Of a stretch of DNA of 64,000 nucleotides, positions 17,560 through 26,352 are shown in pieces; the stretch's first letter is position 1; each line of letters opens with the position of its first letter. The position numbers were made by a program, and so were the translations under genes. Source of the DNA: Streptomyces griseocarneus (GTDB taxonomy: Bacteria; Actinomycetota; Actinomycetes; Streptomycetales; Streptomycetaceae); assembly GCA_003674045.1 (NCBI GenBank), contig PENC01000002.1:930001-994000 (forward strand), written 5' to 3'. The notes under the pieces were generated by a model. That model saw only the letters and a program-made list of their open reading frames with translations. It did not search any database and was not told the origin of the DNA.

Positions 17560-19053
17560 TCAGCGGTGGCTGGGGAAGCCCAGGTCCACGGTGCTCTCCG
17601 CCGGGTCCGGCCAGCGCGTCGTGACGACCTTGCCGCGGGTGTAGAAGGCCACGCCGTCGTTGCCGTAGATGTGGAGGTCGCCGAAGAGGGAGTCCTTCCA
17701 GCCGCCGAAGGAGTGGTAGCCGACGGGCACCGGGATGGGGACGTTCACGCCGACCATGCCCGCGTGCACCTCCAGCTGGAAGCGGCGGGCGGCGCCGCCG
17801 TCGCGGGTGAAGATCGCGGTGCCGTTGCCCCAGGGCGAGGAGTTGATGATGTCCAGGCCCTCCTCGTACGTCTCGGCGCGCAGCACGCAGAGCACCGGGC
17901 CGAAGATCTCGTCGCGGTAGGCGTCCATGTGGGTGGCGACCCCGTCGAGGAGGGAGAGGCCGATCCAGTGGCCCTGCTCGTAGCCCTCGACGGTGAAGCC
18001 GGTGCCGTCCATGACGACGCGCGCGCCCTGCCCGGCGGCGCCCTCGACGTAGGAGGCGACCTTGTCGCGGTGGGCCCTGGTGATGAGCGGGCCCATCTCG
18101 GAGGCCGGGTCGTCACCGGGCCCGATCTTGATCTTCGCGGCGCGGTCGACGATCTTCTGGACGAGCTCGTCGCCGGTGGCGCCGACGGCGACCACCGCGG
18201 AGACGGCCATGCAGCGCTCGCCCGCGGAGCCGTACGCGGCGGACACGGCGGCGTCCGCGGCCGCGTCGAGATCGGCGTCGGGCAGCACGAGCATGTGGTT
18301 CTTGGCGCCGCCGAGCGCCTGGACGCGCTTGCCGTGGGAGGTGGCCACGGCATGGATGTGCCGGGCGATCGGGGTCGAGCCGACGAAGGACACGGCCGCG
18401 ACGTCGGGGTGCGTGAGCAGCCGGTCGACGGCCACCTTGTCGCCGTGGACGACGTTGAGGACGCCCGCGGGCAGCCCGGCCTCCGCGGCCAGCTCGGCGA
18501 GCAGGACCGCGGCGGACGGGTCCTTCTCGCTGGGCTTGAGGACGAACGTGTTGCCGCAGGCGATGGCGAGCGGGAACATCCACATCGGCACCATGGCCGG
18601 GAAGTTGAAGGGCGTGATGCCCGCGACGACGCCGAGCGGCTGCCGGATCGCGGCGACGTCCACGCCACCGGAGACCTGGGTGGACAGCTCACCCTTGAGC
18701 TGGGTGGTGATCCCGCAGGCCAGCTCGACGATCTCCAGCCCGCGGGCGACCTCGCCGAGCGCGTCGGCGTGCACCTTGCCGTGCTCGGCGGTGATCAGCC
18801 GGGCGATCTCCTCGCGCCGCGCGTCGAGCAGCGCGCGATACCGGAAGAGAACCGCGGTACGGGCGGCGAGCGAGGAGGTGCTCCACGTGGCGTACGCGTC
18901 CTTCGCCGCGGCGACCGCGGCATCCACTTCCCCGACGGAGGCGAAGGCGACGCGGGTGGTCTGTTCCCCGGTGGCGGGATCGGTGACGGGCCCGTATGTT
19001 CCGGAGGTGCCGTCGGCGGCCTTGCCGTTGATCCAGTGGTTGACGGTCTTCAT
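17560..19053 (-). CDS. mmsA: CoA-acylating methylmalonate/malonate-semialdehyde dehydrogenase
   Basis: This 497-residue aldehyde dehydrogenase converts malonic semialdehyde to acetyl-CoA in the last inositol step, and methylmalonic semialdehyde to propionyl-CoA in valine breakdown. The NAD-binding strand (VVAGITPFNFPAMVPMWMFP) and the catalytic-cysteine loop (YGSAGERCMAVSAVV) are intact. GERCM is typical of MmsA/IolA rather than of hydrolytic aldehyde dehydrogenases. It is the last gene of the leftward iol arm, separated from iolD by 114 bp that hold a dispersed repeat. The length is normal for the family. Confidence 0.93.
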   Translation of the reverse strand: MKTVNHWINGKAADGTSGTYGPVTDPATGEQTTRVAFASVGEVDAAVAAAKDAYATWSTSSLAARTAVLFRYRALLDARREEIARLITAEHGKVHADALGEVARGLEIVELACGITTQLKGELSTQVSGGVDVAAIRQPLGVVAGITPFNFPAMVPMWMFPLAIACGNTFVLKPSEKDPSAAVLLAELAAEAGLPAGVLNVVHGDKVAVDRLLTHPDVAAVSFVGSTPIARHIHAVATSHGKRVQALGGAKNHMLVLPDADLDAAADAAVSAAYGSAGERCMAVSAVVAVGATGDELVQKIVDRAAKIKIGPGDDPASEMGPLITRAHRDKVASYVEGAAGQGARVVMDGTGFTVEGYEQGHWIGLSLLDGVATHMDAYRDEIFGPVLCVLRAETYEEGLDIINSSPWGNGTAIFTRDGGAARRFQLEVHAGMVGVNVPIPVPVGYHSFGGWKDSLFGDLHIYGNDGVAFYTRGKVVTTRWPDPAESTVDLGFPSHR

Positions 19054-19079
19054 CTGACAGAGCCCTTCCGGTACGGGGG

Positions 19080-19145
19080 TCGGGAAGCGCCCCGTAAGGG
19101 GCGCGGGGAACTGCGCGACCAGCCCCCACCGGCCCGCGGTGACTC
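19080..19145. repeat. Dispersed GC repeat copy between iolD and mmsA
   Basis: The repeat core runs from 19098 to about 19138 (GGGGCGCGGGGAACTGCGCG, then GACCAGCCCCCACCGGCCCG). It is preceded by the partial complement GCGCCCC at 19087-19093, so a short stem can form with GGGGCGC. It lies inside the leftward iol arm, just after the iolD stop in the transcribed direction, and could reduce or stabilise the mmsA message. Confidence 0.75.
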
Positions 19146-19167
19146 GGCCACGCTTCTTCCCACGGCG

Positions 19168-21048
19168 CTAGAGGTGACGACGCCTGGCCGCCACCTGCCG
19201 CTCGTACTCTTCACGGGCAGCAACGGCCGCAGGCCGACTCGCGGTCTCGGCGACAGGCACATCCCACCACGCCTGCGCAGGCGGCGCCCCCGGCACTGTG
19301 TCGGCCGTTTCCGTCTCGACATAGACACATGTGGGACGGGTCGCGGCCCGCGCCTCGGCCAGCGCGTCCTCCAGTTCGCCGACGCAAGCGGGCCGCAGCA
19401 CGTCCAGGCCCAGGGACGCCGCGTTCGCGGCCAGGTCGACGGGCAGCGGCTCGCCCGTATACGTCCCGTCCGGGCCGCGGAAGCGGTACGCCGTGCCGAA
19501 GCGTTCGGCGCCGACGGACGCCGAGAGCCCGCCGATCGAGGCGTAGCCGTGGTTCTGGAGGAGCACGACCTTGACGGGAATGCCCTCCTGGACGGCGGTG
19601 ACGAGCTCGGTCGGCATCATCAGGTACGTGCCGTCGCCGACGAGGGCCCACACGGGGCGGTCGGGGCTCGCCATGCGGACGCCGATCGCGGCGGGGATCT
19701 CGTATCCCATGCAGGAGTAGCCGTATTCGAGGTGGTAGTCGCGGCGTCCGCGCGGGCGCCAGAGCTTGTGGAGGTCGCCGGGGAGCGACCCGGCCGCGTT
19801 GACGATCACGTCGGAAGGGCCGACGACGCGGTCGAGGGCGCCCAGCACCTGGGCCTGGGTGGGGCGCGCGGCGCGGTCGGTCCAGGTGAAGGCCCGGGTG
19901 ACGGCCTCGTCCCAGGCGGCCTTGCCCTTGGCGTACTCCTGCTCGTACGCCTCGTCGACGCGGTGGCCGTCGAGGGCGGCGCTGAGCGCGTCAAGGCCCG
20001 TGCGGGCGTCGGCGACGAGGGGCAGCGCGGCGAGCTTGTGGGCGTCGAAGGAGGTGATGTTGAGGTTGACGAAGCGGACGCCGGGCGCGGCGAAGAGGGT
20101 GCCCGAGGCGGTGGTGAAGTCGCTGTAGCGGGTGCCGACGCCGATGACGAGGTCGGCGGCGCGGGCGAGTTCGTCGGCGACGGCGGTGCCGGTGTGGCCG
20201 ATGCCGCCGACGTCGCGGGGGTGGTGGTGGGGCAGCGCGCCCTTGCCCGCCTGGGTGGCGGCGACGGGGATGCCGGTGGTCTCGGCGAGGCGGGCGAGCG
20301 CGGCCTCGGCCTCGCTGTGCACGACGCCGCCCCCGGCGACGATCAGCGGGCGGCGGGCGGCCCGTACCGCGGCGGCGGCCTCGGCGAGGGCGTCGGGGGC
20401 GGGCGCGGGACGGCGCACGTGCCAGACCCGGTCGGCGAAGAACTCCTCGGGCCAGTCGAAGCCTTCCGCCTGCACGTCCTGCGGGAGGGCGAGGGTGACG
20501 GCGCCGGTCTCGGCGGGGTCGGTGAGCACGCGCATCGCCTGGAGGGCGGCGGGGATCAGCGCCTCGGGCCGGGTGATCCGGTCGAAGTACCGGGAGACGG
20601 GCCGCAGGCAGTCGTTGACGGAGATGTCGCCCGCGCCGGGGTGTTCGAGCTGCTGGAGCACGGGGTCGGCGGGCCGGGTGGCGAAGGTGTCGCCGGGGAG
20701 CAGCAGCACGGGCAGCCGGTTGACCGTGGCGAGGGCGGCGCCGGTGACGAGGTTGGTGGCGCCGGGGCCGATGGAGGTGGTGACGGCGTGCACGGAGAGC
20801 CGGTCGCGCTGGCGGGCGTAGCCGACGGCGGCGTGCACCATGGCCTGTTCGTTGCGGCCCTGGTGGAAGGGCATGGCATCGCCCGACTCCAGCAGCGCCT
20901 GGCCGATCCCGGCGACGTTGCCGTGGCCGAAGATGCCCCAGCAGGCGGTGACGAGCCGCCGGCGCCGCCCGTCGCGTTCGGAGTACTGGCGGGCGAGGAA
21001 CGCGACGAGTGCCTGGGCGACGGTCAGCCGCCGGGTCGGGGTGGTCAT
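19168..21048 (-). CDS. iolD: 3D-(3,5/4)-trihydroxycyclohexane-1,2-dione hydrolase (ThDP enzyme)
   Basis: This 626-residue thiamine-diphosphate enzyme opens the cyclic diketone made by IolE to give 5-deoxyglucuronate. The N-terminal domain contains the ThDP-activating Glu region (GHGNVAGIGQALLES) and HEAMAA-like HQGRNEQAMVHAAVGYA. The C-terminal ThDP-binding motif is GDGTYLMMPTELVTAVQEGI, continuing to NHGYASIGGL. The family size of about 620-640 residues fits. The ATG overlaps the iolB stop by 4 bp. Confidence 0.95.
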   Translation of the reverse strand: MTTPTRRLTVAQALVAFLARQYSERDGRRRRLVTACWGIFGHGNVAGIGQALLESGDAMPFHQGRNEQAMVHAAVGYARQRDRLSVHAVTTSIGPGATNLVTGAALATVNRLPVLLLPGDTFATRPADPVLQQLEHPGAGDISVNDCLRPVSRYFDRITRPEALIPAALQAMRVLTDPAETGAVTLALPQDVQAEGFDWPEEFFADRVWHVRRPAPAPDALAEAAAAVRAARRPLIVAGGGVVHSEAEAALARLAETTGIPVAATQAGKGALPHHHPRDVGGIGHTGTAVADELARAADLVIGVGTRYSDFTTASGTLFAAPGVRFVNLNITSFDAHKLAALPLVADARTGLDALSAALDGHRVDEAYEQEYAKGKAAWDEAVTRAFTWTDRAARPTQAQVLGALDRVVGPSDVIVNAAGSLPGDLHKLWRPRGRRDYHLEYGYSCMGYEIPAAIGVRMASPDRPVWALVGDGTYLMMPTELVTAVQEGIPVKVVLLQNHGYASIGGLSASVGAERFGTAYRFRGPDGTYTGEPLPVDLAANAASLGLDVLRPACVGELEDALAEARAATRPTCVYVETETADTVPGAPPAQAWWDVPVAETASRPAAVAAREEYERQVAARRRHL

Positions 21049-21941
21049 CGGGCGTCACGCTCCTCGGGAGTGGCTTCCGCGGCGGTGTAGAAGGGCAGCC
21101 GGGGGTCGACGGGCTGCCGCGGCCAGGTGCCGCGGATCCAGGCGTGGTCGGGGTGGTCGCGGATGAGCCACTCCCGCTCGGCGCCGGGCCCGGCCATGAC
21201 GTTGAGGTAGTACATGGTGTGGCCGGGCGCGGCGATGGAGGGGCCGTGCCAGCCGTCGGGGATGAGCACGGCGTCGCCCGTACGGACCTCGGCGAGGACG
21301 TCCGTGCCGCCGGGCCGGGAGGGCGTGACCCGCTGGTAGCCGAGGCCCGTGTCGCCGTCGATCTCGAAGTAGTAGATCTCCTCCAGCTCGGACTCCTCGC
21401 CGGGGCGGTGCTCGTCGTGCTTGTGCGGCGGGTAGGAGGACCAGTTGCCGCCGGGGGTGAGCACCTCGACGGCGATGAGCCGGTCGCAGTCGAAGGTGCC
21501 GGCGGCGGCGAAGTTGTTGACCTGCCGGGAGCAGGTGCCGGTGCCGCGCAGCTCGACGGGGACACCGGCGGCGGGCCCGTAGCGGGCGTCGAGCCGCCGC
21601 GCGCAGCGGGCCCCGGCGAGCGCGAACCGGCCGCCGCCCGCGGAGGCGAGGGTCACCTCGCTGTCCCGGGGGGCGTACGCGAAGTCGGTCACGCCCTCGA
21701 AGACGCTCTTCCTGCCGCGCAGTTCGAAGGTCCTCCCGTCCACGGTCACCGTGCACCCGCCCGCCAGCGGCAGCACGATCCACTCGCTGACACCCGTGGT
21801 GAAGGTGTGCGTGGCACCGGGTGCCAGGGTGAGGACCCGCAGCGAGGAGTGGCTCCAGCCCGCCTGTTCCGGCCAGATGTCCAGGACGTACGGGCCGTCG
21901 GCGGCACAGCCCGCCGGGAGGTGGTGGGTGGCGAAGGTCAT
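21045..21941 (-). CDS. iolB: 5-deoxy-glucuronate isomerase
   Basis: This 298-residue double-stranded beta-helix protein isomerises 5-deoxyglucuronate to 2-deoxy-5-keto-gluconate. Metal-ligand motifs are visible in PPHKHDEHRPGEESELEEIYYF (given here in two parts by function: PPHKHDEH for the histidines and the ESELEE glutamate region) and in GWHGPSIAAPGHTMYYLNVM. It is translationally coupled to iolD, which starts inside its stop codon. Upstream, 58 bp separate it from the Cgl0159-type gene. Confidence 0.94.
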   Translation of the reverse strand: MTFATHHLPAGCAADGPYVLDIWPEQAGWSHSSLRVLTLAPGATHTFTTGVSEWIVLPLAGGCTVTVDGRTFELRGRKSVFEGVTDFAYAPRDSEVTLASAGGGRFALAGARCARRLDARYGPAAGVPVELRGTGTCSRQVNNFAAAGTFDCDRLIAVEVLTPGGNWSSYPPHKHDEHRPGEESELEEIYYFEIDGDTGLGYQRVTPSRPGGTDVLAEVRTGDAVLIPDGWHGPSIAAPGHTMYYLNVMAGPGAEREWLIRDHPDHAWIRGTWPRQPVDPRLPFYTAAEATPEERDAR

Positions 21942-21999
21942 GAGGTCTCGTCTCTCCTGACGTGCTCGGAAACTCGGAAACCCGGTGGGACCTCCAGCG

Positions 22000-22896
22000 T
22001 CACAGCAGTCCTACGGCCGTGTCGACGGCGCCTGCCACGTCGCCGTCGGCGGGGTAGAGCAGCGAACGCCCGACGACGAGGCCCTGCACGGTGGGCAGCC
22101 GCAGCGCGGCGCGCCACCGCTCGTACGCGGCGTCCTGGCCCGCGGGCCCGTCGGTGACGTCCCCGCCCAGCAGCACGGTGGGCAGCGTGCTGGTGCCCAG
22201 AACGCGCTCCATGTCGCCGGGGTCGTCGGTGACGGGCACCTTGAGCCAGGTGTACGCGGACGTCCCGGCGAGCCCGGAGGCAATCGCGATGGAGGTGGTG
22301 ACGGCCTCCGGCCCCAGGTCGTTGCGCACCTGACCGCCCGCCACACGGCGGGACAGGAACGGTTCGACGAGGACCGGCAGCCGGTGCGCGGCCATGTCGT
22401 CGATGGCCCGGGCGGCGGCGTGCAGCGTCCGCAGCGAACCGGGGTCGCCGTGGTCGATGCGCAGCAGGAGCTTGCCCGCGTCGAAACCGAGCCGGACGAG
22501 GTCCTCGGCCCGGTGCCCCGTGAACCGGTCGTCCATCTCGAACGCGGCACCCGCGAGCCCGCCGCGGTTCATGGACCCGATGACGACCTTGTCCTCCAGC
22601 GCGCCGAGCAGCAGCAGGTCCTCCAGGACATCGGCGGACGCGAGCACGCCGTCGACGCCCGGGCGCGACAGGGCCAGGCACAGGCGCTCCAGCAGCCCCG
22701 CTCTGTCCGCCATCGCGAACGGGCGATCCCCCACGGCCAGCGCGCCGCGCGCGGGGTGATCGGCGGCGATCACCATCAGCCGGCCCCGCTCCCCGACGAA
22801 GGCCCGCCTCTTCCGCCGCGCGGCGGCCTCCCCGATCGCCTCGGGGTACCGGCTTCTGGTTCTGGCGAGGTGGGCGATGTCAACGTCAACGGTCAC
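22000..22896 (-). CDS. Cgl0159-family (beta/alpha)8 protein, probable iol aldolase
   Basis: This 298-residue protein is of the Cgl0159 family, distantly related to deoxyribose-phosphate and class I fructose-bisphosphate aldolases. It contains LMVIAADHPARG near the N-terminus and GKLLLRIDHGDPGSL, LPVLVEPFLSRR and TWLKVPVTDD along the barrel strands. The Lys in TWLKVPV is a good Schiff-base candidate. In the inositol pathway the missing step is cleavage of 2-deoxy-5-keto-gluconate 6-phosphate to DHAP and malonic semialdehyde (IolJ). No classical IolJ is present, so this gene is its likely substitute. That assignment is inference from context. Confidence 0.8.
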   Translation of the reverse strand: MTVDVDIAHLARTRSRYPEAIGEAAARRKRRAFVGERGRLMVIAADHPARGALAVGDRPFAMADRAGLLERLCLALSRPGVDGVLASADVLEDLLLLGALEDKVVIGSMNRGGLAGAAFEMDDRFTGHRAEDLVRLGFDAGKLLLRIDHGDPGSLRTLHAAARAIDDMAAHRLPVLVEPFLSRRVAGGQVRNDLGPEAVTTSIAIASGLAGTSAYTWLKVPVTDDPGDMERVLGTSTLPTVLLGGDVTDGPAGQDAAYERWRAALRLPTVQGLVVGRSLLYPADGDVAGAVDTAVGLL

Positions 22897-22961
22897 GGTG
22901 TACGGCCTTCCTGTGACCGGGGGCTCCGCCCCCGGACCCCGTTTCGGTGCAGGTCCGTGGT

Positions 22962-23012
22962 CCGGTTGTGCCCACCCGTTCCGCCCCTAGCGGAACGCAT
23001 GCCCACAACCGG
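22962..23012. repeat. Solo copy of the GTTGTGCCCACCC palindromic repeat
   Basis: Arms 22962-22984 and 22990-23012 pair with a few mismatches around a 5-base loop. The sequence begins CCGGTTGTGCCCACCCGTTC and ends GCGGAACGCATGCCCACAAC. Except for three loop bases it matches the copy at 63294-63340 inside the carboxylase alpha gene. It lies in the 259-bp gap between iolC and the Cgl0159-type gene. Confidence 0.85.
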
Positions 23013-23029
23013 AAAGGTGGCAGGTATGG

Positions 23030-23147
23030 CACGCCCCGTCAGGGGCGCGGGGAACTGCGCGACAAGCCCCCACCGGCCCGCAGCCGCGCACGCAGCGCAA
23101 GACGCACCCCAATAGGCGCGGGGTCCGGGGCGGAGCCCCGGGGAGGG
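23030..23147. repeat. Dispersed GC repeat copy with tail hairpin
   Basis: The core runs from 23042 to 23083. It is followed by the conserved tail (CAGCGCAAGACGCACCCC, then ATAGGCGCGGGG) and a hairpin CCGGGGCGGAGCCCCGG at 23125-23141. The same order of modules is seen at 10625-10730 and, in part, at 26600-26720 and 41544-41625. It directly follows the iolC stop in the transcribed (minus) direction. Confidence 0.8.
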
Positions 23148-23155
23148 GGACGGAG

Positions 23156-24178
23156 TCACTCCGGCCGACCGCCCGCGCGGGCCGAGGCGCCGAGGAGATC
23201 ACCGATCTCCGCAGGCGTCGGCATGGCGGAAGAACACGCAAGCCGCGAAGCCACGATCGCCCCCGCCGCGTTGGCCCGCCGCAGCGTCTCCCCCAGCGGC
23301 GCCCCCGCCAGCAGCCCGTCGCACAGCGCGGCGCCGAACGCGTCGCCCGCGCCCAGCCCGTTCACGACCTCCACCTCCATCGCCGGGACCTCCGCCGTCG
23401 TGCCGTCGCGGTGGACGGCGAGCACGCCCTTCGGGCCGCGTTTGACGACGGCGAGTTCGACCCCCGCGTCGAGCAGGGCCCAGGCGGCGGCCAGCGGTTC
23501 GCGCTCGCCCGTGGCGACCTCGCACTCGTCCGCGTTGCCGACGGCGACGGTCGCGTGGGCGAGGGCCGCCGCGTAGTGCGGGCGGGCGGCGGCCATGGCC
23601 GTGGCGCCGGTGCGCCCGCCGTCGCCGGAGGCGCCGCCCTCGCCGCCCCAGAACAGCGGCCGCCAGTCGAGGTCGAAGACCGTGGTGCCGCGCCGGCCCC
23701 GGGCGGCGAGCGCGGCGAGCGTCGCCGAGCGGCTCGGTTCCTCGCACAGGCCTGTCCCCGTCACCCACAGGATGCGCGTGGCGCGCACGGCGTCCAGGTC
23801 CAGCTCGGCGGTGTGGATCTCCAGGTCGGGCGCCTTGGGGCGGCGGTAGAACCAGAGCGGGAAGTCGTCCGGCGGGAAGAGCTCGCAGAAGGTCAGCGGC
23901 GTGGCGAGCGCGGGCACGGAGGTGACCCACCGGTCGTCCACGCCGAAGTCGCGCAGCGCCCGGTGGACGAAGTCGCCGAAGGGGTCGGCGCCGGTGCGGC
24001 TGACCAGCGCGGCGCGGCGGCCGAGCCGGGCCGCGGCGACCGCGACATTGGCCGCCGAGCCGCCGAGGAACCGCCCGAAGGTCTCGACCTCGGACAGCGG
24101 CACACCGGTCTGCAGGGGATAGAGATCCACCCCGACCCGGCCCATGGTGATCAGGTCGTACGGTCCCGACTCGCTCAT
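23156..24178 (-). CDS. iolC: 5-dehydro-2-deoxygluconokinase
   Basis: This 340-residue PfkB-family sugar kinase phosphorylates 2-deoxy-5-keto-gluconate. It shows the PfkB N-terminal motif GRFLGGSAANVAVAAARLG and the C-terminal motif VVNGLGAGDAFGAALCDGLL with the catalytic Asp (GAGDAF). ITMGRVGVDLYP near the start is characteristic of IolC. It is the first gene of the leftward arm and is followed by two repeat elements before the next gene. A divergent regulatory region lies upstream. Confidence 0.94.
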   Translation of the reverse strand: MSESGPYDLITMGRVGVDLYPLQTGVPLSEVETFGRFLGGSAANVAVAAARLGRRAALVSRTGADPFGDFVHRALRDFGVDDRWVTSVPALATPLTFCELFPPDDFPLWFYRRPKAPDLEIHTAELDLDAVRATRILWVTGTGLCEEPSRSATLAALAARGRRGTTVFDLDWRPLFWGGEGGASGDGGRTGATAMAAARPHYAAALAHATVAVGNADECEVATGEREPLAAAWALLDAGVELAVVKRGPKGVLAVHRDGTTAEVPAMEVEVVNGLGAGDAFGAALCDGLLAGAPLGETLRRANAAGAIVASRLACSSAMPTPAEIGDLLGASARAGGRPE

Positions 24179-24361
24179 GGCGTCAGGTCTAGCCGGGCCC
24201 GGACGACCATGTCAAGGAATTGTCCTTACATATAGACGTCACCCGGCCGTACTTGACGTGACGTCCGTATGTCCGGACGAAGTCTTGACACCCCTCCGCG
24301 CGGCGGCGAAGCTACGAGCAAGCCGCCACCGTGCCCCGAGGCGACCCGAGGAGAGCCGCAG
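24179..24361. promoter_or_regulatory. Divergent iol promoter region with candidate IolR-type sites
   Basis: Between iolC (left) and the iolE-like gene (right), TGTCCTTACA (24221-24230) and AGTCTTGACA (24281-24290) each match nine of ten positions of the C. glutamicum IolR motif KGWCHTRACA as I remember it. They start 60 bp apart. Between them lie GACGTCA (24235-24241) and TTGACGTGACGTC (24253-24265), which form a further inverted repeat. TTGACA at 24285 could be a -35 box for the rightward genes. A ribosome site (AGGAGAG, 24349-24355) precedes ATG 24362. No regulator gene lies within the locus. Confidence 0.5.
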
Positions 24362-25279
24362 ATGCCCCCCACCGCCGCGCCTTCGCCCGCTTCCCGTATC
24401 CGGGTGGGTTCCGCTCCGGACTCCTGGGGCGTGTGGTTCGCCGACGACCCCGCGCAGGTCCCCTGGCAGCGCTTCCTCGACGAGGTCGCCGCCGCGGGCT
24501 ACGCCTGGATCGAGCTGGGGCCGTACGGCTATCTCCCCACCGGACCGGACCGCCTGCGGGCCGAGACCGAGCGCCGGGGCCTCGCCGTCTCGGCGGGCAC
24601 GGTCTTCACCGCCCTGCACCGCGGCCCGGCGGTCTGGGAGGAGACGTGGGAGCACGTGGCGCGGGTGGCGACGCTCGCGCGCGCCGTGGGCGCGGGGCAC
24701 CTGGTGGTCATCCCGTCCTTCTGGCGCGACGACCGCACCGCCGAGATCCTGGAGAGCCCGGAGCTGACCGCCGAGCAGTGGCGGCATCTGAGCACCGGCA
24801 CGGAACGGCTGGCCCGAGAGGTCCGCGACCGCTTCGGCCTGCGCATCGTCGTCCACCCGCACGCCGACACCCACATCGACGGCGAGGCCAACGTCGAGCG
24901 CTTCCTCGACGCGACCGACCCCGGGCTGGTGAACCTCTGCCTGGACACCGGCCATTACGCGTACTGCGGCGGCGACAGCGTCCGGCTCATCGAGACCTAC
25001 GGCGAACGGATCGGCTACCTCCACCTCAAGCAGGTCGATCCGGCCGTCCTCGCGGACGTCGTCGCGAAAGGGATCGCGTTCGGGCCCGCCGTGCGCCAGG
25101 GTGTGATGTGCGAACCGCCGCGCGGCGTACCGGCGCTGGAGCCCGTGCTCGCCGCCGCCGCGAAGCTCGACACCGACCTGTTCGCGATCGTGGAACAGGA
25201 CATGTACCCGTGCCCGCCCGACCGTCCGCTGCCCATCGCCCGGCGCACCCGCGCCTTCCTGCGGGGCTGCGGCCTGTAG
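24362..25279 (+). CDS. iolE: Inosose dehydratase-like TIM-barrel protein (IolE/MocC type)
   Basis: This 305-residue AP-endonuclease-2/xylose-isomerase-fold protein probably dehydrates scyllo-inosose to the cyclic trione intermediate used by IolD. Barrel and metal-site segments include [64 protein letters not shown] and FAIVEQDMY. The ATG at 24362 is chosen because of the good ribosome site. An in-frame start at 24269 would lie inside the promoter region. It leads the rightward arm and precedes an inositol dehydrogenase-like gene by 53 bp. Confidence 0.82.
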   Translation: MPPTAAPSPASRIRVGSAPDSWGVWFADDPAQVPWQRFLDEVAAAGYAWIELGPYGYLPTGPDRLRAETERRGLAVSAGTVFTALHRGPAVWEETWEHVARVATLARAVGAGHLVVIPSFWRDDRTAEILESPELTAEQWRHLSTGTERLAREVRDRFGLRIVVHPHADTHIDGEANVERFLDATDPGLVNLCLDTGHYAYCGGDSVRLIETYGERIGYLHLKQVDPAVLADVVAKGIAFGPAVRQGVMCEPPRGVPALEPVLAAAAKLDTDLFAIVEQDMYPCPPDRPLPIARRTRAFLRGCGL

Positions 25280-25332
25280 CCCGGTTTGCCGGTTTGTACG
25301 ACCCGGTTGTACGAAAGGGGAACCCCCTCACC

Positions 25333-26352
25333 ATGACGCAGCACAGCACCCTCGGCGTGGCCGTGATCGGCACGGGCCGGATGGGCGCCGACCACGTACG
25401 GCGGCTCGACCGGGTGATCAGCGGCGCCCGGGTCGCGGCGGTCGTCGACGTCGACGGCGACCGCGCGAAACAGGCGGCGGCGGACATCGAGGGCTGCGCG
25501 GCCTTCACCGACACGGCGGCCGCCCTCGCCGCACCCGGCGTGGACGCCGTGCTCATCGCCTCGCCCGCGCCCGCCCACGAGGAGGCACTGCTGGAGGCGT
25601 TCGCGCGCGACCTGCCGGTGCTGTGCGAGAAGCCGCTGACCCCGGACCCCGCGTCCGCCCTGCGCGTGGTGGAGGCGGAGGCCCGCCTCGGCCGGCGGCG
25701 CGTACAGGTCGGCTTCATGCGGCGGTACGACGCGGAGTACATGCGGCTGAAGTCCCTGCTGGACGGCGGCGGGATCGGGCGGCCCCTGATGCTGCACTGC
25801 CGCCACCGCAACGCCTCCACCCCGCCCGGCTACACCGAGCCGATGATGATCCACGACTCCGTGGTGCACGAGATCGACGCGACCCGGTGGCTGCTGGGGA
25901 TGGAGATCACGGCGATCACCGTCCACAAGCCCGCGCGTTCCTCCGCCGCACCGGAAGGGCTGAGCGACCCCCAGCTCGTCCTCCTGGAAACCTCCGGCGG
26001 TGCCCTCGCCGATGTCGAGATCTTCGTCAACTGCGGCTTCGGCTACCAGGTCCAGTGCGAGGCCGTCGGCGAACACGGCAGCGCCCGCATCGGCGACGAA
26101 CGCAGCCTCCTCGTCCACACGGACGGCCGCTGGGGCGGCGACATCCCCCAGGACTTCGTCACCCGGTTCCGCGAGGCGTACGACCGCGAGGTCCAGGCGT
26201 GGGTGACGGCGGCCCGCGACGGGCGCGTCGCGGGGCCGAGCGCGTGGGACGGCTATGCGGCGGCCGCGGTGTGCGCGGCGGGGGCTTCCTCCCAGTCGAC
26301 GGGAGTTCGCACGGAGGTCTTTCTGCCGGAGCGGCCGGGGCTGTATGCGTAA
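25333..26352 (+). CDS. iolG: Gfo/Idh/MocA oxidoreductase, probable myo-inositol 2-dehydrogenase
   Basis: This 339-residue NAD(P)-dependent enzyme would oxidise inositol to scyllo-inosose. It has the Rossmann motif [12 protein letters not shown], the family EKP motif ([11 protein letters not shown]) and the active-site helix [16 protein letters not shown] with the catalytic His-Asp pair. A second related gene lies downstream at 26820, and which one is the main inositol dehydrogenase cannot be decided here. Short direct repeats (GTTTGTACGA and GGTTGTACGA) precede it at 25292-25315. A 467-bp repeat region follows it. Confidence 0.88.
   Translation: MTQHSTLGVAVIGTGRMGADHVRRLDRVISGARVAAVVDVDGDRAKQAAADIEGCAAFTDTAAALAAPGVDAVLIASPAPAHEEALLEAFARDLPVLCEKPLTPDPASALRVVEAEARLGRRRVQVGFMRRYDAEYMRLKSLLDGGGIGRPLMLHCRHRNASTPPGYTEPMMIHDSVVHEIDATRWLLGMEITAITVHKPARSSAAPEGLSDPQLVLLETSGGALADVEIFVNCGFGYQVQCEAVGEHGSARIGDERSLLVHTDGRWGGDIPQDFVTRFREAYDREVQAWVTAARDGRVAGPSAWDGYAAAAVCAAGASSQSTGVRTEVFLPERPGLYA

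Noticed and set aside
15364..21090. A 1908-codon open frame on the plus strand
   Set aside because: It runs antisense to the FUSC, mmsA and iolD genes, is Gly/Arg/Val-rich with no domain, and exists only because of the high-GC codon bias of the true genes.
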